A stretch of 61,002 bases of DNA, taken from contig JANYCT010000056.1 of NCBI GenBank assembly GCA_025360105.1, positions 1 through 61,002 of the forward strand, given 5' to 3'. The position numbers and the translations under genes were made by a program. How positions within the stretch are numbered: the stretch's first letter is position 1; the number at the start of each line of letters is the position of its first letter. The DNA comes from Actinomycetes bacterium (GTDB lineage: Bacteria > Actinomycetota > Acidimicrobiia > Acidimicrobiales > Ilumatobacteraceae). The notes under the pieces were generated by a model, which ran no database searches, had not been told where the DNA came from, and was given only the letters and a program-made list of their open reading frames with translations. Below are positions 55,627-61,002 of the stretch, one piece after another.

Positions 55627-56823
55627 ATGACTGACATTATGGCGCTCGGCCCACTCGCAGGAGTCCGCGTGCTGGACCTGTCCTCGGTGATCATGGGACC
55701 ATACGCCACACAGATACTGGGCGATCTCGGTGCCGACGTCATCTGTGTCGAGGAGGCTCATGGCGATACCAACCGGATCATGGGGCCGGGACCCGAACCG
55801 GGGATGTCGGGTGTTTCGCTCAACTTGTTACGCAACAAACGCAACGTGTGTCTCGATCTGAAGGACCCCGCCGCACGCGATGCGTTCTTGCGCATCGCAG
55901 CCACGTGCGACGTGCTGGTGACCAACCTTCGGCCGGGACCACTGGCACGACTCGGCCTCTCATACGAAGCGGTGAGGTTTGTGCGGCCCGACATCGTGAT
56001 GTGCCAAGCCCACGGTTGGCCATCGGACGGACGCGATGCCAATCGTCCCGCGTACGACGACGTGATTCAGGCGAGTGCGGGTATCTCGGACACCTTCGTG
56101 CTGCAGAGCGGCGCCCCAGCCCTGGTACCCACGCTCGTGGCCGACAAGGTGGCCGGCCTCACGCTCGTGTATGCGGTGCTTGCTGCGTTGTTCCATCGCG
56201 AACGCACGGGCGAAGGACAGTTCGTGGAAGTGCCGATGATCGATGCACTCACGTCGTTCACGCTGGTGGAGCACGGGAGCGCGGCGATTCCCGTGCCGCC
56301 CCTTGGCTCTGCCGGATACCAACGCATTGTCGCCCCCGAACGCAGGCCGATGGCCACCAGCAACGGTTGGATGGCCGTGCTGCCGTACTCGACCGACAAC
56401 TACAACGACCTGTTTCGCGCGGGCGACCGGCGCGATCTGGTCGACGACCCACGGGTGATCTCGGCCCGTAGCAGAATGGTCAACGCCGGCGCGTTGTACG
56501 CCGTCGTCGAGCCGATCATCGCGAGCCGCACCACCGAGTTCTGGTTGGCCTACTGCAGCGAGCACGACATTCCTGCCGCCGAGGTGCGTACCCTCGACGG
56601 TCTCGTCGCTGAATTGCCGATGGCGCATCATCCGCGCACGGGTGGCTACCGCCAGATTCCGCCGCCGGTGAGATTTTCGGCGACCCCCGCCTCAGTTCGC
56701 AGCCATGCACCGTTCCTCGGCGACCACAGCCACGAGGTGCTGAGCGAGGTCGGTCTGAGCGACGAAGCCATCTCGGCCCTCGCGCAGCACCCTGAGCGAC
56801 CTCGACGCTCCGAACAGAGCTGA
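55627..56823 (+). CDS. CaiB/BaiF-type (family III) CoA transferase
   Basis: The 398-residue protein has the GVRVLDLSSVIMGPYATQILGDLGADV opening with the CoA-binding segment, LNLLRNKRNVCLDLK, and the conserved AYDDVIQASAGI segment with the catalytic Asp. It moves CoA between organic acids, often in catabolism of aromatic or carnitine-type acids or of alpha-methylacyl-CoA. The ATG starts the family fold at once; the longer upstream frame is rejected. The divergent SDR may act in the same pathway. Confidence 0.92.
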   Translation: MTDIMALGPLAGVRVLDLSSVIMGPYATQILGDLGADVICVEEAHGDTNRIMGPGPEPGMSGVSLNLLRNKRNVCLDLKDPAARDAFLRIAATCDVLVTNLRPGPLARLGLSYEAVRFVRPDIVMCQAHGWPSDGRDANRPAYDDVIQASAGISDTFVLQSGAPALVPTLVADKVAGLTLVYAVLAALFHRERTGEGQFVEVPMIDALTSFTLVEHGSAAIPVPPLGSAGYQRIVAPERRPMATSNGWMAVLPYSTDNYNDLFRAGDRRDLVDDPRVISARSRMVNAGALYAVVEPIIASRTTEFWLAYCSEHDIPAAEVRTLDGLVAELPMAHHPRTGGYRQIPPPVRFSATPASVRSHAPFLGDHSHEVLSEVGLSDEAISALAQHPERPRRSEQS

Positions 56824-56940
56824 CGCCACTCGTCGCCAGACGAACGGAATTTGCGCCCCGACTCTGGGCGCATTCGCGAGCGCGAGTGGGACGCGAGCAT
56901 CGCGCGAGCGCCTGTCCGCATGATGGAAGAGTGTTCCCGA

Positions 56941-56950
56941 TTCCGCGGAA
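56941..56950 (+). promoter_or_regulatory. palindrome upstream of the ABC importer
   Basis: TTCCGCGGAA is a perfect 10-bp palindrome 15 bases before the binding-protein start. It could be an operator for a regulator, but it is short and may be chance. The 142-base gap has no other feature I can support. Confidence 0.25.
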
Positions 56951-56965
56951 CGAAAGGGGAGTTTC

Positions 56966-58468
56966 ATGAGGATTCGTCGTGTCAGCGCCGCCGGCCTGGT
57001 TCTCGCGCTCGTCGCCGCCGGGTGTTCAGGTTCAGACAGTTCAACATCGGCAAATCCAACCGGAGCGACCGCTAAGTCAGATCCGGTTTCTACGGCCACC
57101 GCGTCCACCGAGTCGGGGGTGCCGTCGGACTCAACCCCCACGAGTTCGTCGGCACCCCCTCTTGGTGACCCCAAGGACTGTCCCCTCGGCGCGCTCGATG
57201 CGGCCAGTGGGAAAGTGACCATCAAGTTCTGGTACGACTACGACGGCAAGCGTGGCGAGGAGTTCAAAGCTCTCGTCGCTGCGTTCAACGCGTCGCAGAA
57301 CAAGGTTGCGATCGACGCATCGTTTCACGGCAATCCGGCCTCGTTCTCTGCCATCGCAGATGACTTCGTCCTTGCGGCCGGTTCTGGGGCCGGGCCTGAT
57401 CTGATCTCCGTGAATGGCGGCAACACGCAGTTGATGCTCGACAGTCACACCACGGTTCCGATGGGGGCGTGCGTGACCGCCGATAAGGCCGACATCAGCG
57501 ACTTCCTTCCAGCAATCCGCTCGACGGGAATGTCGGGAGACACCATGGTCTCGATGCCGTGGGGTGCGAGCGGTTTCGTGCTGTTCTACAACAAGGCGGC
57601 GTTCACCAAGGCTGGCTTGGATCCGGACAAGCCACCGAGCAACTTGGCCGAGATCCGCGCCGACAGCAAAACGATCATGCAGGCGGGAGCTGCCAAGCAC
57701 GGCATCTCGATGATCGCCCTGAGCGCCTTCATGAAGGGGATGATCACGACGAACGGTGATGCCTGGTACGCGGCCAGTGGATCTGATGGTCGGGCCGATC
57801 ATGTCGTCGCTGGTGGAGCGGCTGGACAGAAGCTGCTCAGCCAGTTGCAAGACATGGTCACCACGGGCGAACTGATCGCGTATCCGCCCGGCCCGAACCC
57901 TGATGCGCTTCTCGCAATTGCCTCCGGGGACTCTGCGATGGCGATTGCACCCGCCGGGCAGCTGGGCGACGTGCTCAAAGCAATTGCCGATGGGGGCGCC
58001 GCAGGTGTCGTGGGCGGCGTCGGGCCATTGCCCACCATCGACAAGCCGACGATGGCCAACTACGAAGGTGCCGGTTCACCGTTGTGGATCGCAAAGGGCA
58101 CCGACCCGGCCAAGCGGGAGGCGGCATATCGATTTGCGAAATGGCTGGTGGAACCCGAACAGATCTACCAATGGGTCACAGCGACCGGTTGCTTCCCGAT
58201 TCGCACCAGCGCCGCGGACCTCCCTGCGATGCAGCAGTTCTATGCGGCCAACCCACAGTTCAAGGTGGCCTACGACCAAGCGTCGAAGAGTCCACTCGGA
58301 CCACTGGCCCCTCGTACCGGCGCCACCGACGTGATGCCGATCTTCGACGACATGTTCGCTGCTGTTCTTACCAAAGGTGCCGATCCCAGCAAGGAGTTGG
58401 CGGCGGCGATCACCAAAGCCGATGCGTCGTTGGCTGCGTACAACGCCAGCGTCACGACCTCAGGCTGA
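56966..58468 (+). CDS. ABC sugar transporter substrate-binding lipoprotein
   Basis: A 500-residue family 1 extracellular solute-binding protein. The signal peptide ends in a VAAGC lipobox (C20), followed by a Ser/Thr-rich linker to about residue 75. The body has the KFWYDYDGKRGEEFKALVAAFN opening typical of UgpB/MalE-like proteins. AAAGGGGAG is a strong Shine-Dalgarno. It heads a four-gene run with a small cNMP-binding-like protein and two permeases. No ATPase gene is in the window, so it may lie elsewhere, as with MsiK-type shared ATPases. The substrate is unknown. Confidence 0.9.
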   Translation: MRIRRVSAAGLVLALVAAGCSGSDSSTSANPTGATAKSDPVSTATASTESGVPSDSTPTSSSAPPLGDPKDCPLGALDAASGKVTIKFWYDYDGKRGEEFKALVAAFNASQNKVAIDASFHGNPASFSAIADDFVLAAGSGAGPDLISVNGGNTQLMLDSHTTVPMGACVTADKADISDFLPAIRSTGMSGDTMVSMPWGASGFVLFYNKAAFTKAGLDPDKPPSNLAEIRADSKTIMQAGAAKHGISMIALSAFMKGMITTNGDAWYAASGSDGRADHVVAGGAAGQKLLSQLQDMVTTGELIAYPPGPNPDALLAIASGDSAMAIAPAGQLGDVLKAIADGGAAGVVGGVGPLPTIDKPTMANYEGAGSPLWIAKGTDPAKREAAYRFAKWLVEPEQIYQWVTATGCFPIRTSAADLPAMQQFYAANPQFKVAYDQASKSPLGPLAPRTGATDVMPIFDDMFAAVLTKGADPSKELAAAITKADASLAAYNASVTTSG

Positions 58469-58476
58469 GATTCGCC

Positions 58477-58809
58477 GTGGACATCCTCGATCGGTTTGCG
58501 GTCCTGCGCGAGGCTCTTGCGCAGGACCGTTGGGGGGAGGCCGAGATCACGACACTGGTCGATCGTTCATGCGAGCTCCAGTTGACCGCCGGTCAAGTAC
58601 TGATCGAGGTGGGTGACCCGAGCTCAGAATGGTTCGTCGTTGTCAGCGGTCGGTTGGAGGTTCGTGAAGCAACCGGTCGACGTTGGCTGGCCGTCGCCGG
58701 CATGGTGCTGCATCCCGATGAGTCGGGTGCGTGGACGCTGCGCGCCGTTCCGTTGGAGCCATGCACGGTGTTGGCCATCACCGCCGTCGATCCGATCGGT
58801 TCGTCGTGA
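58477..58809 (+). CDS. small cyclic-nucleotide-binding-like domain protein
   Basis: A 110-residue protein that is almost entirely a cNMP-binding-like beta-barrel: LTAGQVLIEVGDPSSEWFVVVSGRLEV is the typical opening. It lacks a DNA-binding helix-turn-helix. The phosphate-binding cassette (GE...RAA) is not evident, so it may not bind cAMP. GTG 58477 lies 8 bases after the binding-protein stop and the stop overlaps the permease start by 4 bases. A soluble regulator or assembly factor of the importer is plausible; that is inference. Confidence 0.75.
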   Translation: MDILDRFAVLREALAQDRWGEAEITTLVDRSCELQLTAGQVLIEVGDPSSEWFVVVSGRLEVREATGRRWLAVAGMVLHPDESGAWTLRAVPLEPCTVLAITAVDPIGSS

Positions 58810-59732
58810 GCGTTGCCGGTGACGATGTCTCATTGATCGTGCCGAGGCGCGGTGACCGACTGGTGGCAGCGGTGTTCGTCCTGCCAGCACTGGTGGGCGT
58901 GACCGTGTTCGTGCTGTTCCCGTTCGTGAGCTCGACGCGGCTTGCGTTCTTCCGGGTCGACCGGTTCGGTCACATCGGCCGCTACGTGGGCTGGGCGAAC
59001 GTCACCAGAGTGCTGCGCCTTCCAGAGCTTCGAACCAGCCTCGCCGCCACCGCGAAATTCGTGTTGTTGGTAACGCCGGCAAGCCTGGTCCTCGGTCTTG
59101 CCCTTGCGGTGGCGGCGTATCGACCGCTGCGGGGAATCGCGTTGTTCCGTGTGGTGTTCTCATCGACGATTGCCACGGCAGGTGCACTCAGCGCGGCGCT
59201 GTTTGTGGTGCTGTTGGCACCCACCACCGGGGCGGTGCGATATGCATTGCAGTCCATCGGGTTGCTCGGTCCGAACGAGACGATCAACCTGCTCAGCGAC
59301 AACCGGTGGGCCATCGTGGCTGTCGCCACGGTCACGGTATGGAGCGGTCTCGGGCTCAGTTTCATCCTGTTCTCTGCCGCACTGCAGGGCGTACCCGAGG
59401 TGCTCTACGAAAGCGCTGCGCTCGATGGATGTAACGGATGGACGATGTTCCGCTATATCACCGTGCCGATGATTCGCCCGATGATCGGCTTCGCAACGAT
59501 TGCCTTCACCCTGAATGCCGTACTCATCTTCGGCCAGATCGATCTCCTCACTAAAGGCGGACCCGGGCACCGCACCGACGTGTTGGCGTATGCGCTCTAT
59601 CACGCATCGTTCCGCGACGGCGATCAGGCCAAGGGGGCCGTGTATTCGGTGGTGCTGCTCGTGGTCTGCCTGCTGCTGGGTGTGATCCAGATGCGCTTCC
59701 TGCGCCGAAGGCATGATGACGACTCGCTCTGA
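58806..59732 (+). CDS. ABC sugar transporter permease, MalF/UgpA type
   Basis: The 308-residue protein has six hydrophobic segments and the EAA loop ESAALDGCNGWTMFRYITVP near residue 205, which contacts the ATPase. The GTG start overlaps the preceding gene by 4 bases; the last 20 bases overlap the second permease. With the binding protein it forms a carbohydrate or glycerol-phosphate uptake system. Confidence 0.92.
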   Translation: MSVAGDDVSLIVPRRGDRLVAAVFVLPALVGVTVFVLFPFVSSTRLAFFRVDRFGHIGRYVGWANVTRVLRLPELRTSLAATAKFVLLVTPASLVLGLALAVAAYRPLRGIALFRVVFSSTIATAGALSAALFVVLLAPTTGAVRYALQSIGLLGPNETINLLSDNRWAIVAVATVTVWSGLGLSFILFSAALQGVPEVLYESAALDGCNGWTMFRYITVPMIRPMIGFATIAFTLNAVLIFGQIDLLTKGGPGHRTDVLAYALYHASFRDGDQAKGAVYSVVLLVVCLLLGVIQMRFLRRRHDDDSL

Positions 59733-60558
59733 TCACCGTCGCCGGCGAGTCGGTAACGCGGCGCGCTACGTGGTGCTCGGGGGTCTGGCAATGATCATGC
59801 TCGCACCGGTCTACCTGAACGCCGTGAACGCGGTGTTGCCGATCAAGTATCGGTTCGCATATCCACCACCGCTGATCCCCCACGAACCACAACTCGACGG
59901 CTTTCGCATCGCGATCACCCAGGGTTCGGTGCTGCGCTACATGGTGAACTCGTTCGTCGTGTCGTCGCTGATCACCGTCGGCCAGGTCGTCACGTCGTGC
60001 CTTGCCGCGTATGCCTTCACGTTCCTGCGCTTCCCCGGTCGCAAGACGCTGTTCTGGGTGATCGTTGCCTCGGCGGTGGTGCCGTTCGAGGCCGTGATCC
60101 TGGGGAACTACCGAACGATCGTGTGGTTGCACTGGCTCGACAGCTACCCGGCGCTGACCGTGCCGTTCCTCGCGAGTGGCGCCGGGGTGTTCCTACTCAC
60201 GCGAGCCTTCCGGCTCGTGCCACGCGAACTGATTGGTGCCGCCCAAATCGATGGCTGCGGACACACCGCCGTGTTGCGCAATGTCGTGATGCCCGTTGCG
60301 CGACCGACGATCGCGGCGCTCGCCGTGTTGTCGTTCCTCGGGGCCTGGAGCCAGTACCTGTGGCCAAAGTTGGTGATCAACGAGACCAGCCGTCGAACCG
60401 TGCAGATGGGCATCGCCCAACTGTCCAACGGTGAACTCAACTCGTTCAGCGTGCTCTCAGCCGGAGCGATCCTGCTTTCGCTGCCACTGCTCATCATTCT
60501 GATCATGTTCCAACGCCAACTCGTGCGTGGCCTTACCGCTGGGCTGGTTGACCGCTGA
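59713..60558 (+). CDS. ABC sugar transporter permease, MalG/UgpE type
   Basis: The second permease, 281 residues, six hydrophobic segments. The EAA loop reads ELIGAAQIDGCGHTAVLRNVVMP. The start is ATG 59713 (or the adjacent ATG 59716), giving a 20-base overlap with the first permease. Its end overlaps the convergent gene at the right edge by 26 bases. Confidence 0.92.
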   Translation: MMTTRSDHRRRRVGNAARYVVLGGLAMIMLAPVYLNAVNAVLPIKYRFAYPPPLIPHEPQLDGFRIAITQGSVLRYMVNSFVVSSLITVGQVVTSCLAAYAFTFLRFPGRKTLFWVIVASAVVPFEAVILGNYRTIVWLHWLDSYPALTVPFLASGAGVFLLTRAFRLVPRELIGAAQIDGCGHTAVLRNVVMPVARPTIAALAVLSFLGAWSQYLWPKLVINETSRRTVQMGIAQLSNGELNSFSVLSAGAILLSLPLLIILIMFQRQLVRGLTAGLVDR

Positions 60559-61002
60559 GCAACTCATGACGAAGATGCTCGGAACGGGTGAGCCAACCGG
60601 GCATTCCGATCTCGCGGAACTGAGCGATGCTGCGATCGAGCAACGCGAGAATTGTCGTATCGTCGGCCGAGTGAGGGTTGCGGATGTACATCCATGCCTC
60701 GTCGTGGTCCACGATTGCCGACAGGGCTCTGGCCCCTTCCTCGGCGAAGACCTCGCGAGCTTGTTCGAACCACTGTGCGCCTTCTGCGACGTCGCCGTCG
60801 ACGGAACAGAGCCGACCCAGTGCAACCCGAACATCAGTCCAGAAGTAGCGAAAGTCGCACGGCAACCATCGTTTCTGGATCGCTGCTTTCACTTCCCCCG
60901 AGAATCGGCTACCTCCGGCGAGCCAGATCACCTCTGCGATCGCGTACGCCACTTGGGTGTAGCTCTGCTCGCGGACCGAGGCGTCCCACAGATACGGCAC
61001 CA
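60533..61002 (-). CDS. C-terminal part of a larger protein (TPR-like repeats), partial
   Basis: The reading frame is open to the right window edge and ends at 60533. The visible 155 residues are helical with Trp/Ala/Glu-rich repeats (VALGRLCSVDGDVAEGAQWFEQAREVFAEEGARAL) like tetratricopeptide repeats at the C-terminus of large ATP-binding regulators or adenylate-cyclase-like proteins. An ATG at 61000 may be internal. Without the N-terminal part the function cannot be given. Confidence 0.6.
   Translation of the reverse strand, partial: VPYLWDASVREQSYTQVAYAIAEVIWLAGGSRFSGEVKAAIQKRWLPCDFRYFWTDVRVALGRLCSVDGDVAEGAQWFEQAREVFAEEGARALSAIVDHDEAWMYIRNPHSADDTTILALLDRSIAQFREIGMPGWLTRSEHLRHELLSGQPAQR

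Overview
The window is a high-GC chromosome segment from an actinobacterium. It is packed with core genes, and I see no rRNA, tRNA, CRISPR array, insertion sequence or prophage. The actinobacterial signs are a zinc-type S14, the order rpoA-rplQ-truA-rplM-rpsI-glmM, a threonylcarbamoyl-adenosine (t6A) gene cluster ahead of a CIRCE-controlled groES-groEL, frequent GTG/TTG starts, and many -10 boxes placed for leaderless mRNAs. Several details differ from Streptomyces and Mycobacterium: an S10 operon split in two, an L22 fused to a sunset-type domain, and a 1134-residue GlmS-like protein. I infer an Acidimicrobiia-like lineage (Ilumatobacter relatives), but that placement is not proven here.

Layout. 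1-536: end of tuf, then rpsJ closed by a strong terminator. 632-8213: accessory block with two tandem HtrA-type membrane proteases, a PhyH-type dioxygenase, a methyltransferase, an alpha/beta hydrolase, a crotonase, a HAD hydrolase and a lipoprotein trypsin-like protease. 8214-8630: leader of the main ribosomal operon, with hairpins. 8631-21199: rplC-rplD-rplW-rplB-rpsS-rplV-rpsC-rplP-rpmC-rpsQ-rplN-rplX-rplE-rpsN-rpsH-rplF-rplR-rpsE-rpmD-rplO-secY-adk-map. 21228-21766: remnant of an ExoD-like membrane gene. 21836-25067: a new promoter, then infA (apparent CTG start)-rpmJ-rpsM-rpsK-rpsD-rpoA-rplQ. 25072-26965: truA, then rplM-rpsI from their own promoter.

26967-40353: cell-wall precursor, cofactor and tRNA-modification genes: glmM, the giant GlmS-like protein, acpS, nnr, alr, tsaE, tsaB, rimI, tsaD, a THUMP-type RNA methyltransferase, dus and maf. 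Many overlap by 4 bp and are probably translationally coupled. 40339-42512: groES-groEL with promoter, perfect CIRCE operator and terminator.

42574-61002: mixed accessory genes. These are a small membrane protein, a 58-residue conserved-looking protein, a CoA-pyrophosphatase-like NUDIX enzyme, a secreted phospholipase A2, a PLP decarboxylase, an epoxide-hydrolase-like enzyme, a small anchored protein, guaA and an NlpC/P60 wall hydrolase. An acyl-CoA/aromatic catabolism set follows (APH-like kinase, dienelactone hydrolase, acyl-CoA ligase, pirin, SDR, CoA transferase). The window closes with a sugar-type ABC importer that has a solo cNMP-binding-like domain in its operon, and a truncated gene at the right edge.

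The most unusual items are the split S10 operon with protease-bordered insert, the L22-sunset fusion, the CTG start of infA, the GlmS-like protein with a large insert and tail, a terminator-grade hairpin inside the start of truA, and the recurrent leaderless promoters. Protein calls rest on reading motifs by eye; no database search was run.
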